Source of the DNA: Lithobates sylvaticus
Lineage: Eukaryota; Chordata; Amphibia; Anura; Ranidae
Reading direction: 5' to 3'
NCBI GenBank assembly: GCA_028564925.1
Contig: CM053030.1
Span: forward strand, 375,318,945-375,382,944
Length of the DNA stretch: 64,000 nucleotides
Under the pieces are notes generated by a model, which was given only the letters and a program-made list of their open reading frames with translations, was not told the DNA's origin and did no database searches. Shown piece by piece: positions 9,605 to 21,347 of the stretch. Positions within the stretch are counted from its first letter, which is position 1. Every line of letters starts with the position of its first letter. The translations under genes and the position numbers were made by a program.

Positions 9605-10753
9605 AGTGGCTGTCAACCTCAGACATGAAATATGAAAAAGCTACCCTCCCTTATGATTTTGAAGCTCTATATTTTATCTAAATGACAATCTCTTTGCTTG
9701 CCTAAGAAACGAAATGAGGCAACAGTCTATATAAATACATAATAATTATTTTTTTTTATTTTTGAACAAATATACTATTATAATCTTCCCTTTTGTCACT
9801 CATCATTTCACATGCTTTATTGCTTATAGTTATTTATATTGTCCCATTTCACTGTATATGATTGTATATCTGAACACTAGCAAACGAGCTTCCCTATACT
9901 GAATGTGTTGTAATCTTTCTATTTTACTTGTATACATTCCTTGTACTCAAATAAAATACTTTTGACAAGAAATATGAAAAAGCACATCTTTCTATACTGT
10001 GTTCTCTCTCCAAAGCACTGAGTGTCATTTTTCCTTGCTTACTGTGTTTCATTAGCCATGTCAGATCAGCACTGCATTTTTTCCGCAGTGCTGATCTGAC
10101 ATGGCATTGGTGTTGCTTTTTTTTATCACTACAAACTGCTAGCACTGGTCTACAGACACTATCAGACACATCCCTTCTGGCAAATGCCATGCCATGCCAT
10201 GGCCTGGATTGTGATAACCTGTGATATAAATTAACATTCAGATTCTATCAGCTAAACTCATTCCAGGGGCGTCAAAACAAAAGATGTGCACATTATTACA
10301 TTTTTTTGAGTAGACAAGCCTGTTCTTTTACCAGCATGCTGTAGACAAGGGTCCTTGCTCTTTGTGAGGATGAAATTGCCTCTCTGCAGAGGTCTAAATT
10401 GCTCATACCAATAGCTCAGCAATCAGCTAAGCACATGTTTTTTGCTGATTAGAGAGCCCAAGCTCTGACTCAGCGGGGCGAGGGCGACATGTCTGATTAG
10501 CTGATTTAAACAGAAAGTTGGGCTTCAAGCAACCAGGATATCAAAGCCGGTTCCGAAAAAAAAACTTTAAGTGCAGAATGCACTATCCCAATCCCTATCT
10601 TAAGGCTTCATACTAACCCTTCCTACAATCCCAATCCTAACACTTAACAGGGAATAGTCACACCAGCAGCACCATGGCAATTGCAAATTAAACAGAGGCT
10701 AAGGTGGCAACTTCCTTGGCTATAAATGATAGCAGGGTTTAGTTCCACTTTAA
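9601..10753. mobile_element. Possible TTAA element split by a LINE fragment
   Basis: The left end reads TTAAAGTGGCTGTCAACC at 9601, and a right end GGGTTTAGTTCCACTTTAA finishes at 10753. These are compatible as degraded inverted termini. The candidate contains a 327-bp insertion (9642-9968) and a perfect 21-bp hairpin (10055-10105). The pairing of these two ends is an inference, and two unrelated elements are possible. Confidence 0.35.
9642..9968 (+). mobile_element. Short LINE-type insertion flanked by a 15-bp TSD
   Basis: The 15-mer GAAATATGAAAAAGC occurs exactly at 9627-9641 and 9969-9983, bracketing 327 bp that ends in CTCAAATAAAATACTTTTGA, an AATAAA-containing tail. A long target-site duplication plus a polyadenylation-like 3' end indicates target-primed reverse transcription of a 5'-truncated LINE. 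The body is too short to assign a clade. Confidence 0.7.
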
Positions 10754-11949
10754 AGTAAATTGCCTTGTCTATGCATTGGAACTGCATTGGACAATGCTGC
10801 CCAATACAGCCTCACAAGACTGATAACAATCCCTGATACCCCAACAATTCCACTTACTCTTCCTAAAGCAAATATTACCCCTTTTTAGTATACAGTACTC
10901 ACCTCTTCTGTGCCAGGATCCTCTGCACCAAAGTTAAACCCTTCCTCTGCAATTTACTAATTTACTGGTCTGATAGAGCAGTGTATACTGGTCAAGAATA
11001 GTTGACAACTGAGAATGTATGTTTGCCCGATTCAGACAGCTTGTATACTTGCCAGGAATATCAATGACTTTAGACTAATAAGCTGCATACAGAAGGTTTT
11101 GCTCTCTAACCTTTCCATTACAATGATTGTGACTGAATAAATAAATAGCTTATAATAGCATTTCAATGAACAAGGCCGCTTGTTAGACTAAAATGCACAT
11201 TACATCACATCTATAAAGAATAATCAATGTAAAAAAACTGTAAAAATACTAAGCTAAAACATGTGTAAGGTTAAAAGGGTCGTATAGAAAAAGATAATTC
11301 AATTTGCCATTTATGCATTATAGACTGAGTAACAATGCTTTTACAACGTATATTATATAAAAACTATAGGCATGAAAAAAATAAAATAAAATACAAAATA
11401 TCTCAAACTTTACATGGATGAAAGTCGTGACTTGGGTTACAAAGAAATGTGACTTTCAGATTACAATTACGTAACATTTATTATATGTGCCTGATGAATG
11501 CAGTTTGCAATGAATTCTATTCCTACAGCCTGGTTGGTGACAGGCTAGCAGGATATGCCAGCATTGACTACAATAGACTGCAGAACAGTGAGCTCAAGGA
11601 CAACTAAGAGTCATTCAGTTCTATGCTGGTACCATCATCTGCAATTGTGCTGTTCTGTTGGGAAATGAGTGATGACAGGGCAGACCGAGAGTGGGATGCA
11701 TACCATGAATAGTAATTAATATTACCAAAACTATATTTAATAATGAGTAATAATAATATCTTACATATGCATATAAGTTATTATTTGCACACATTGCAAA
11801 ATGTTATATGACTACAAAAAGGGGCTGGCTATCTTTGATGTTAAACTATAGAAAAATGTACAGCACTTGAAAATGCGGAATAAAAAAAGTACAATTTCTG
11901 AATAATCATCTTGCATATTTTTTGCCTTCCTGTATTACAAATATTTATC
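10754..11949. other. AT-rich stretch, no feature recognised
   Basis: No coding content, terminal repeats or tandem arrays were recognised on either strand. Confidence 0.5.
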
Positions 11950-12450
11950 TTAAAGCGGAGTCCCAGGGAAAAATTTTTACAATTTTTTTTTGGGATCCTA
12001 GCATTACTGCTAATGAAATTCTAAAAACAGTATACAATTATCATGATCGAATAATATAAATTTCTTTCTGTAATTATTTATTCCTCAGTTTGTGGCTTTT
12101 CCATCATGAATGTGGGCATGTGAAGCCCAATCAAGATCGCTTCCTGGAATAGCTTCAGAGAGGTGCATGCTGGGTAACCAGCATGTACCTCTTGATCTTG
12201 TGCATGCGCGATTCAACGGTGTCCGTAGCGTAGACTCCTGGGAAATGATGACACATCATTTCCCAGGAGCATAGGTGAGGGAGGAAGTCACGAGGAGCTC
12301 TGCGGACCAGGAAGTGGCAGATTACCAGGACTACATAGCAACAGGGCCTTTCTGGTAAGTATAAAAATTTTTTTCCTCCAAATGTTTTTTTCTAGGTTAA
12401 AAGGAGTCTTTTAATGCCAAAAAATGTATTAGGGTGTAAATCCGCTTTAA
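11950..12450. mobile_element. TTAAAGCGGA-type TTAA MITE
   Basis: TTAA at 11950-11953 begins TTAAAGCGGAGTCCCAGG, and the right end GTAAATCCGCTTTAA finishes at 12450. The termini are inverted. The interior has CCCAGGAG-type hairpin arms (about 12234-12270) and no coding region. Elements at 15926, 21348 and 28504 share the general TTAA organisation. Confidence 0.75.
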
Positions 12451-12521
12451 ATACACATAACATCTTATTAGTATAGAACTGACCCATAACTCATAGTCTA
12501 TATGATCCTCAAGAACATTCT

Positions 12522-12836
12522 TTAACCACTTCAGCCCCAGAAGGATTTACCAATTAGTTTGACCTATCATTGCCCATAAATGCCACCTATTAGTGCCCAT
12601 GAGTGCCACCTATCAGTGCTGCAAATCAGTGCCCATCAGTCAGTGCCACATACCAGTGCCACCTATCAGTGCCAGCCATCAGTGCCGCATATCAGTGCCC
12701 ATCAGTAAGTGCCACATATCAGTGCCCATCAGTGCCACCCATCATTGCCTCAAATCAGTGGCCATCAGTCAGTGCCACCTGTCAGTGCTGCAAATCAGTG
12801 CCCATCAGTCAGTGCCACCTATCAGTGCCCTTCGGT
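12522..12836. repeat. Left end of a TTAACCACTT repeat with a CAGTGCC minisatellite
   Basis: TTAA at 12522 is followed by CCACTTCAGCCCCAGAAGGA, the family's left end. From about 12562 the sequence is a tandem array of CAGTGCC-CATCAGTC-AGTGCCACCTAT variants up to about 12830. The element is then cut off by the neighbouring hAT-like sequence. Frames of repeated Ser-Ala-Thr-Tyr-Gln-Cys across the array are artefacts. Confidence 0.65.
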
Positions 12837-12937
12837 CTTCCTAATTATAAAAAAGATATCGTTAGTCTGTATTGTGCTTTGAAAACCGTCACTTGACATT
12901 AAAAAAAGGTATCGGCGAGTACTTGAAAAAAAGTATC

Positions 12938-14236
12938 CGTGTATAGGGGCTCTGGGGCATACGCCAATCTCCCGCCTCCGACTAGGACAACACTCAGGGT
13001 GTGGGTAGTCGCTAGGAATCGGTTTCATAAACCAAGTGTATGGTCACCTTTTCAACCTCTATGGGGCAATCATAACCTCCCACACTTCCGTACAATCCCG
13101 GACCCACAGGTCTGGGCAAAGTACGGGGTGAAGGCCCTTCGCGATATTATGCCGACAGGAACGTTAATGTCATACAAAGACCTCTCAACCAAATTGAATT
13201 TGCCCAGATGGATGTATTTTCCTTATCACCAATTGCCTCAAGCAGCAAGGGCGCCGTTTCAAGGACCTATTACCCTCTCCATGGACCCCATAGAGGAGCT
13301 TTTGGCTCAAGAATCGCTTTCCAAGCCTCTCGCTTCCCTCTATATGTCGCTGCTTAGTTTGGACTCTGCCAGGCTAGAGAGGCTGTGGGAGGCGTGGAAG
13401 AATGATATCCCCACACTGGAAAGGAAGGATTGGAACGATTGTTTTGAGGATAGCTTAGGGCTGGTTATCTCTTATAGAGATAAAGTGATACAAACTAAGT
13501 TTCTGTATAGGGTGTACTACACCCCGCAGCGGCTGCACAGACTGTACCCTCTGAGAGATCCCCTCTGTAATCGGTGTCGACAAGATGTAGGGACATACTA
13601 CCATATGTTCTGGATCTATCCTGGAGTGGTCCGATTCTGGGCTGCAGTGTTTGAAGCCATAAATGAACGCCTCGGGATGTCATTAGTTCAGTCCCCAAAA
13701 TTAGCACTGCTTGGAAAACAGGAGGACGATCAGAGGCCACTATATACCAAACTTCTGATCTATTTCCTACTCTACAATGCCAAAAAAACAATTCTTAAAT
13801 GGAACTCTGCATCTCCCCCCACAATGACTCTTTGGGAGGATACCATAAACAAGGCTTTACCGCTGTATAAGATGACCTACCTGAATAGAAAGTGTCCCAA
13901 AAAGTTTGATGGTATTTGGTTACCTTGGACAGCATGAAGGCATTGAGTGCCACAGTAAAATACCAGGGATAGACCTTCCCCTTCCTTTTCCAATGCTGTC
14001 CTTCCCCTCCCCATCCCGTCTACTTCCCTTATCTTTTCCGGTGCATTTTGCTGAAAGACCAGTTTGATTTTATTACACTGATAACTGTTCCGGAACCTAG
14101 TTTAAATGGTAACTGTACCTCATCAAGAAGTCCATGTAACCGCTTTAATATGTTGTGTACTGTAATAACTGCCATCTGCTTTTCTGTCTTGTACCATGCT
14201 TGTTCTCTTTCATCAATAAATTGAGACTTTAACCGA
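12938..14236 (+). mobile_element. 5'-truncated L1/Tx1-type LINE with 13-bp TSD
   Basis: The insertion is bracketed by an exact GAAAAAAAGTATC at 12925-12937 and 14237-14249. It contains the last third of a LINE ORF2 followed by about 300 bp of 3' UTR ending TCAATAAATTGAGACTTTAA. Severe 5' truncation and a variable-length duplication are the usual outcome of target-primed reverse transcription. It landed in a hAT-like fragment and is thus younger than it. Confidence 0.9.
12939..13937 (+). pseudogene. LINE L1/Tx1 ORF2 C-terminal fragment
   Basis: This is 332 codons of uninterrupted frame that begin at the 5' truncation point, where a GTG happens to sit, and stop at TGA 13935-13937. It corresponds to the region downstream of the reverse transcriptase in L1-clade ORF2 proteins. 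The marker is the C-terminal Cys/His cluster CNRCRQDVGTYYHMFW at roughly residues 210-225, in the CxxC-GTxxHxxW pattern. The final Cys expected after the Trp appears to be replaced in WIYP. A region rich in Trp and Pro precedes it. The absence of stops over 1 kb suggests a fairly recent insertion. The endonuclease and reverse transcriptase domains are missing, so it encodes no active enzyme. Confidence 0.85.
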
Positions 14237-14293
14237 GAAAAAAAGTATCGGTACTTGTACTCGGTATTAAAAAAGTGGTATCAGTGCAACCCT

Positions 14294-14726
14294 ACCTGTA
14301 ATTAGCTAAACACCTTTCTCATAAAGTAAGGCAGACTTGTAAAATGAAACCCAATATGATAGTAAATTTTTTTTTTGTAAACTCTACACAAATAACCTAA
14401 ACTGGTTATTTCAGTTATTTTATAAGCAAAACAAGGATTGCTTTGAAAGCACTGATGTATTTTGAGGGTAAATAAATTAAATAAACAAGACCACAATACC
14501 TGACACATACCAAAGGGTACGTTGTAAATGTGCATTGTCATATAGAGATATTTAAATATGTTGAAGAAATATAACGTGTACCACTGAATAAAATCTTGCA
14601 TACATTTCTAATTTGGCAACCAATGCAGTAACGTAGGTTTGATTAACAATTAGGCTAAAGCAACATGTGCTTAGGGCACCAAGGGAAAGGGACACCATAG
14701 AGATTTTTGCTCTAGCTATCATGCCC
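14294..14726. other. No feature recognised
   Basis: AT-rich sequence without terminal repeats or coding content that I can identify. Confidence 0.5.
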
Positions 14727-15163
14727 TTAAAGAGGAAGTAAACCCTTCCCCATAAAAAAAAAAAAAAACGGAACCTGCAAGGCAAAGGCATAATGAGCTA
14801 GTATGCATAGCATACTAGCTCATTATGAATAACTTACCTGAGAACAAAGCCCCTGAAGCGACTCTCATCCACGACCTTCTCCGGCGCCATCAAGGGTCTC
14901 GCCGCTCCAGCGCTGTCATTCGCTGGATCGGCGATGACGTCACTCCCGCGCATGCGTACAAAAGCGGCATATCGCCGTGATCCCGGCATGCGCCTGTGCG
15001 CCGCTGTCTACGGCGCATGCGCCGTAGACAGCGATGCCTCTTTTTTTCGAAATATCTCCTAAACCATGTAGGTTTAGGAGATATTTATTGGACCTACAGG
15101 TAAGCCTTAATCTAGGCTTACCTGTAGGCCAAAGTGGTTTGTAAGTGTTTACAACCACTTTAA
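14727..15163. mobile_element. TTAA MITE with GC-rich hairpin core
   Basis: TTAA at 14727-14730 starts TTAAAGAGGAAGTAAACCC, and the right end GTGTTTACAACCACTTTAA finishes at 15163. The interior has several strong hairpins, for example ATGAGCTAGTATGC with its inverse at about 14792-14826, GTCTACGGCGCATGCGCCGT around 15005-15032, and AGGTTTAGGAGATAT near 15069. It is non-coding and of piggyBac or Kolobok type by its target site. Confidence 0.75.
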
Positions 15164-15327
15164 CTCTTTCTCTCTTGTTTTTCATCTGTAATGTAAAATA
15201 CACATTCTAATATTTAGAGGAAGATTAAAAATCTAATTCAATACATTTTTGCTTTACAGTTTCCTTTTTCCAGTTTCCAGTTTACAATTTTTTTTTAAAA
15301 AGACATACATTTTTTTTTAAATTGTTA

Positions 15328-16685
15328 TTTATTATTATTATTATTGATATTATTATTATATAGGATTTCTATAGCACCAACAGTTTGTGCAGCACTTTAC
15401 AAAATAAGGGCAGCCGTACAGTTAACATATAACTGTGTGGGATGAGCTGATGATGAAAACTAAAATGTACAGTTGTTAGGTGATGGCAGGGTAAATTTCT
15501 CTAAAGACTTGGATTTTCAGGGATCACCTAAAAGGGGACAGAGTAGAACACAGTTGGACAGAGTGGGGTAGGGAGTTCCAGATGATGGGAAAGGCCCAGG
15601 AGAAGTTCTGGAGGTGAGCATGGGAGGAGGTGACAAGGGAGCTAGATTTGGTTTGTGTTTTCAGACTAGGTTCATGATGTAGCTCGGGGCAAAGTTGTGA
15701 ATGGCTTTGTAAGTTGTTGTGTTTTGAAATGTATTCACTGGGTGAGCAGAAGCCAATTGAGGGATTGGCAGAGAGGTGTAGCAGACACTGGTTGGAAAAG
15801 TGGATGAAGCTGGCAGCAGCATTCATGGACTGAAAGGAGGATAGCCTAAGTAAAGGTAAGGAAGTTGCATTAGTTAAGACGAGAGATAACCAGGGAGTAA
15901 ATTAAAAGCATTGTGGTGTCATTGGTTAAGGTGGTGTTGCACTCAAAAAAATAAAAAATGCTTAAAATTCCTAAAAAAATAATAATAATTGGAATTTTTT
16001 TTAACTCACCTCTAAATGCCTGTTGCTAGGGGGTCCCTCATAGTCTGCCTCCTTCGGTGCCTGGGCTGGTTACATCACTTCCCCTCGGCGCATGGAGGGC
16101 TCCTTCACTCCTGTCACAGTGCTGTGTGACTGTGCGGCCAATTGCAGCTCGCAGCGCCGCTCGCGCATGCGCTGTGGGTGCCCGGCTGTAAAGCCACAGC
16201 CGGGTGCCCACAGTTGCAATGCCGGCAACGCCGAGAGGATGGGGGGAAGAGCAGAGCTTTGACCCCCGCATTGCTGGACCCTGGAACAGGTAAGTGTCCG
16301 ATTATTAAAAGTCAGCAGCTGCAGTATTTGTAGCTGCTGACTTTTATTTTTATTTTTTTTAATGGATACTCCTCTTTAAGAAGGGGAATATTTTGGAGAT
16401 GTTGTGGAGGTTGAGGCAGCAAGATTTGGACAGTAATTGGATGTGGGAACGAAAGGACAGTTCATAGTCCACTATTACACCTAAGACCTTGGCATGCAGG
16501 TACAGGCTGATAGACTTGCCATCAATCTTGACAGAGAAGTCAGAAGACGAGGCACATGGGGAGGAAATCTTATGAGCATGTTTTTGCATCTGCTCATAAA
16601 TAATTTGCCTCTATTGGATATTTCCCAGGATAAAACCACTGTCTTTAGCCTTGGTGTTTCAGAGGGTATAGCATAGCAAGAAGGG
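15328..16685 (-). mobile_element. Antisense L2-like LINE fragment, split by a MITE
   Basis: On the minus strand this is the 3' part of an L2-type LINE. It has an (ATT)n tail at about 15328-15360 and C-terminal ORF2 remnants. Peptides include FSWAFPIIWNSLP (about 15570-15610) and KVLGVIVDYELSFRSHIQLLS (about 16410-16480), which match the LGV-D-LSF--HI block and the following NISKI-PFL region of L2/CR1-group reverse transcriptases. A TTAA MITE at 15926-16379 interrupts the LINE, and the flanks TTGGTTAAG and AAGGGGAATATTTTGG rejoin in agreement with the second copy at 44590. The reading frame is broken in several places. Confidence 0.78.
15926..16379. mobile_element. TTAA MITE with CAGCAGCTGCAG hairpin, copy 1
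   Basis: TTAA lies at 15926-15929 and 16376-16379, with ends TTAAGGTGGTGTTGCACTC and GGATACTCCTCTTTAA. Near the right end, AAAGTCAGCAGCTGCAGTAT and its inverse TAGCTGCTGACTTTTA form a hairpin. The related copies at 28504-28962 and 21348-21807 share this core. It is inserted in the antisense L2-like LINE. Confidence 0.8.
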
Positions 16686-18938
16686 TCATTGACATGTGGA
16701 ATCAAAGGACCAGGGCTCAAGTCCTGCAGGAACGCATGGGAACGGAGTTCCTGTACTTTTTCTACAACAGGAACTCAGTTCCCTTTAGCAGATGTGTCCT
16801 GCAAGACTTTGAAGTATGCGAGAACCCAGAGGAGGAGCACAGCTATTCTGCTCACAGGACATGCAGGGAGAGAGGTGAGCTGAGGGAGGAACATCAGTTT
16901 GGGGTGGTAAGCTGAGCACAATACCTGGCAAAGTTTAATGCCAGGAGGGAAGTTTATGTGGAAATATGTGAAGGGTTGGAATAGCAGCGGGTGTGTGTTG
17001 GAGCCCTGCAGAGTTTGCAGCCCCCCCCCCCCAAGCTAACATACATCTCCTAAGCAGGAACACATCACTATCTCCCCAAGCATTCTGTCCAGATAATGTG
17101 CAGTTCATTTATGACCTTTCCGTTTAACCCTGTGTTATCCAAACTCAATGAAAAGTGTAAACTCACCACATAAACACTCTATATACAAAATGAAATTCCC
17201 CAATAAAGATCAGAACATGATGTTCACATTTGCATGGAAGCACAATTGAATGAATGCTGATTATTCAGAGAATTGCCGTATTTATGTTTATTGAGGCTTT
17301 TTAAGCTTCATACACACAATACGAAAATTGGATGAAAAATACCACTTTTGAAGCGTTCGTGCATATGAGCGTATCATTTTTTTTTTTTGGTGGGGGAGTT
17401 GATCTTGGGTGGGAGTTCCCACACTTTTTTCCCCAGGACTTGACCCTGCAAAGGACCCATCTATTAGTGGCTCTTTTGAGGGAAAGCGCTACACGGATAG
17501 TCTTTGGTAACTATCAAGCTGAAAGTAACATTCATCAAGCATCTTAGGAAAACACCTCTAGGTTTTATACAGTTTAGTGGCAAAAATTATCTACCAGCCC
17601 ATCTTATGTTTGAGCAGCTATAATTGAGCAGATTCTCTCAGTCCAACATCTTTAACAAATGTTATTAGGTGACTACTAAATAATGCAACGGTATGATGTT
17701 AGATCCCATTGCTGACAGCAAAGCCCAAATGTAAGCAATCTCTATAGTTCGCTGGCAGAAACAAGGTTCCTGTAAGCCAACTGTGCAATATACTATGCAT
17801 TACATTCTGTGGGACATGAATGAAGAGGGGTAGGACACGTACTAAAATGAAGGGGGGGGGGGGGGACTCTCTCACCGTAATATTAACAATTTTCTTACTA
17901 AATAGTCTTATTTGTCACACTGGTATTTGACCATGGGTCAGATAAAGGGTGAGCCATTACCTTAGGATCCAAGCCCCTAGTGCACACACCTGCAGCCCTT
18001 TGTTGTTTATTGTGTAACCCTCAGGTCCCAGAAGTGAGTAGTGGGAGCATTGATTTGTAAAGGTGCTGTAAAGGCAGTGATCTCTAGCAGTCTTTTGTAA
18101 CATGTTCTCAGTCTTCAGTCATTTTCTTGAAGCACATCTTCAGCCCTCAAGCATGCCTGTAGCATGTCTACAGTCTCTCATCATCTCCAGTGGTATGTTA
18201 GCGGGTTCTAACAATCTTCTGTAGCACCTAAAATTATGAATATTGTGTGGCACCTCTGGGGATTTCAGGGGTTACAGTTAAGGCCCCCTGTATCTAGTAG
18301 CTGCTCTAAGCCAAGGAAGGTCTCCTTTTCTTCTTTTGTAAAAATAGGTTGACAGCTGATGCTGCTGCACAGTTACAGTTTGCATTTGCTAATTGCTAGG
18401 GATGTTGAATTTGATTCTATTTCTGTAGTGTCCAACATTGCAGTGACATTTATTAGGTAGGAATTATATAAACTGTAAAATGTTGTATGAGGACATTTTT
18501 ACTTTCCAATTGGAGTACAGTATGAGTCACAAAATGGTTCTGTGAGAAGAAGACATGCTTGGAACGTAAGTACCACAGTATACCTGATTTATGAAGAGAG
18601 TATGCTGGATGTTGTTAAAAGTGCATGCAAATTCTAACAATAAACTTCTCTTATTTGTTCTCTTTTGGTCTATTAAATATAACACTGAAAGCATTTTGTT
18701 TTATCCGTTTGATAAGTGTAAAAAAAGTACGTTAATCTTGCTAGAAATCCAGTGAGCTTGTAACTTTCTGTGCACTTTGCCTCTGCTCCACTGAAATTCC
18801 AAGCAGTTTAATTAGCTTTACTGAGTTCACCTGTGGACTGCAGAGCTCCTCCTTCCTATAAGTAAAGGGGAGGTGTTCTCTAGGCCAAATCGGGAATAAG
18901 CAACCAAGGGAAACAATTCTGCTCCTCCATATGAATGG
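16686..18938. other. No gene recognised; scattered repeat debris
   Basis: The stretch includes a motif GGAACGGAGTTCCTG near 16740, a C-run at 17022-17032, a G-run near 17851-17864, and a Harbinger-like terminus fragment TTCATACACACAATACG near 17308. No coding domain was identified. Confidence 0.45.
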
Positions 18939-19330
18939 TGGGTCAGCAAGCCCAGACCACGATCTACGAGTTACCTGTCCGCGATCTATTGGTTGCTGAC
19001 CCCTGAATTAGAGCTTACCATTCTTAAATGTTTTGCATTCCATTTTTTAATGTGAGTACAGTGAGTAGGTGCTGTCGGGACAGGAGAGGAAGTACAGTGA
19101 GTAAGTGCTGTCGGGACAGAAGAGGAAGTACAGTGAGTAGGTGCTGTCGGGACAGGAGAGGAAGTACGCTATTGGCTGGATCACCAGGTGAAAATCAGGG
19201 AAAGAAAGCATAAACATTAAAAAAATGTATGAAAAACATTTAAGAATGGTAAGCTCTAATGCAGGGGTCAGCAACCAGTAGATCGCGGACCGGTGACTGG
19301 TAGACCATGGTCTGGGCCTGCTGACCGACC
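18939..19330. repeat. Fold-back structure: ~110-bp inverted arms around a 37-bp minisatellite
   Basis: The left arm (about 18939-19050) contains GCGATCTATTGGTTGCTGAC then CCCTGAATTAGAGCTTACC. The right arm (about 19216-19330) is its inverse, with CAGGGGTCAGCAACCAGTAG. By eye the arms are about 85-90% identical. Between them, at 19060-19170, are three tandem ~37-bp units containing GTGCTGTCGGGACAG. The CAGGGGTCAGCAACC end resembles a hAT terminus, so this may be two hAT ends in inverted orientation. Confidence 0.7.
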
Positions 19331-20328
19331 ATTCCAGAGCAGAGGGACTACTTCTAAAGTTGGAGATGTAGTAGGGAGCAAGAGCCACATAAGCCGATGC
19401 CTCCTCTGTAGTGCTGACTTCTGTCCCATGTGGAGTGATACCAACTGAACTCTACCTCTTATCCTCGATAGCAGTCTCCAAAGTGGTGTCAGCAGCAGGA
19501 AAGAAGAGATCTTCAGGTCAGTATGAAGTGTGAATACACTAGGCATAATAGCAGTGTTGTCTTGCTTTCTCACCACTTTCTTTACCCCTTGGCCCCCTGC
19601 ACCATTTACTTGAATGGGTCATGATTGGCAGGTGGTAGCACCCATCAAAAGCAACAGGGGGCTTAATTCCTGCTGCGGCATGTGTACACCTTTGGCTGCT
19701 GCCTCAGCAGCTAAAGGGGGTAGGGATTGGGGGTGGTAAAGCCGCAACTCAACCGCAGGGTTTTGCCACCCCCCCAACTTTACGTATATGAACGAGCCCT
19801 AAGGGTGCCGCTGCCGAATGCAACTAAGGGCTTATTCACAAGTGCACCAAATACCGTTGCTCCTCTGAAAAGCGATACGAGTGTGTTTGACCGGTGGTAA
19901 GAAGGCGATACTTATGATATGATTGGGACACAGTAGTATGGCAATTAGCGAATTAAATCAGGTGTGAGGAGGCGACTTCTCACACCTTCTCCTATGTTGT
20001 TCAGGTAGATATCCACCTCTTGAAGGTTGCTTACCCCGGCTCTAATGTGTTATATTTTGTTCTTAGGTTTAGATATACTTTACATGTCCAATTTAATTAA
20101 TCTGATTACTGATTCTGAGTCAAAGCCAGTCTTGTCTGCTTACTGTACATAAGCTTCCAAAATAAGCTATTATTTCCTAGTACAACCCACTTTAATATGA
20201 CAAACTTGTAAATGAATGTTACACCCAATCCTCTGGTAATGTGTACAATTGCTGTCTACCATATGGATGTCAATGAGGTACAAGTTCTTCTGACTTTGAA
20301 TAACTCACTGATGTAATGTGTAGGCTAG
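19331..20328. other. No feature recognised
   Basis: No coding content or terminal repeats were recognised. The stretch lies between the fold-back and the next MITE. Confidence 0.45.
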
Positions 20329-20692
20329 CATAGCTCCCAACTGTCCCTGATTTTGAGGGACTGTCCCTCGTTCGGAACAAAGTCCCTCTTTCCTACTCAT
20401 TTGTCCCTCATTTTGGTCTGATCTACGTATATAGCTGTATATGAAATGCACTACTTATCTATCAAAAAGTGCTTTACAGTGCTAAACCTTTCATCCAATT
20501 TCCAAATTTTGCCATTAGTAAATTCCAAAAGCCAGTATAAAGGAATAGTAGTGGTAAAAAAGCACTTGTGGGTTTAACCAATCATTGTTTTTGTACAATT
20601 CTCCTTTAAGGGGGCGTGGCAGGGGGTCCTATGCCCACATACTTTTGCTAATAGGTGTCCCTCATTCCCATCTCAGAAAGTTGGGAGGTATG
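20329..20692. mobile_element. CATACCTCCCAAC MITE, copy 2 (reverse orientation)
   Basis: The ends are CATAGCTCCCAACTGTCCCT and AAAGTTGGGAGGTATG. The order of internal blocks is inverted relative to the copies at 8541 and 29214. The flanks GGCTAG and GGAAAG do not form an exact duplication, so this copy may be older. Confidence 0.82.
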
Positions 20693-21347
20693 GGAAAGTG
20701 GCCAAATGGCCAAATGGCCTGGACCATTTTTGATTTTTTTTTAAAAAAAATAAAAAATTAAACATAAGGACAGCAATGAAAAGAATAAAGGCGGTGACCT
20801 ACATGCATATATACGTACATGTCAACAATACTGATTTGATATACACAAACTGATTTAGACAATATCATTATCCCTTTCAAACAATATTTTCACATGCTGC
20901 TTTTCACTACATTTTTTCAGCTATAATCATATCCTGTTTAAAAATAAACCTGGATTCTTTCCCATTTAAGAATAACTACAGCTTTGTACAGTGTCATGCT
21001 AACACAGTACTTACTGTACCAGGCCACAACCTCCCATTACATCTGCTGCTCTTTTATGTCCTCACTCCTCATCATTTTGTCTACACTTTTCTATGTCTAT
21101 TTGATATTCTGGATTTTATCGGACCCAGATAGCTAGAGTGACCATAACATATTAAACTGTCTGAGGAATTCAAATGTCAAATTCCTCTAAAATCACAATG
21201 CATGTTTCACTTTGCTTACCAAGCCAAAATGTAGCGCAATACTGCCCTCTATTGGTTTTAACCTGTGTTTAATCATTTTGCTTTTAGCAGCAATCAGGGT
21301 TATCATGGTAACAAAAGTATAAATGTAGTTGCAAGCCTTCATTTAAC
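20693..21347. other. No feature recognised
   Basis: AT-rich sequence with a motif CTGCCCTCTATTGG near 21242-21255. Nothing coding was seen. Confidence 0.45.

Larger units (their letters stand above)
12837..14293. mobile_element. hAT-like fragment (GGTATC...GTGCAACCCT end) hosting a LINE
   Basis: The flanks of the LINE insertion join as GGTATCGGCGAGTACTTG and GGTACTTGTACTCGGTATT, ending TGGTATCAGTGCAACCCT at 14293. Read in reverse this is the AGGGTTGCACTGATACC terminus I know from vertebrate hAT-type elements. The left end is not resolved, and a possible 8-bp duplication was not found. Confidence 0.5.

Noticed and set aside
12593-12896. Frames rich in Ser-Ala-Thr-Tyr-Gln-Cys
   Set aside because: They are the same CAGTGCC array type in the truncated repeat copy, an artefact of periodicity.
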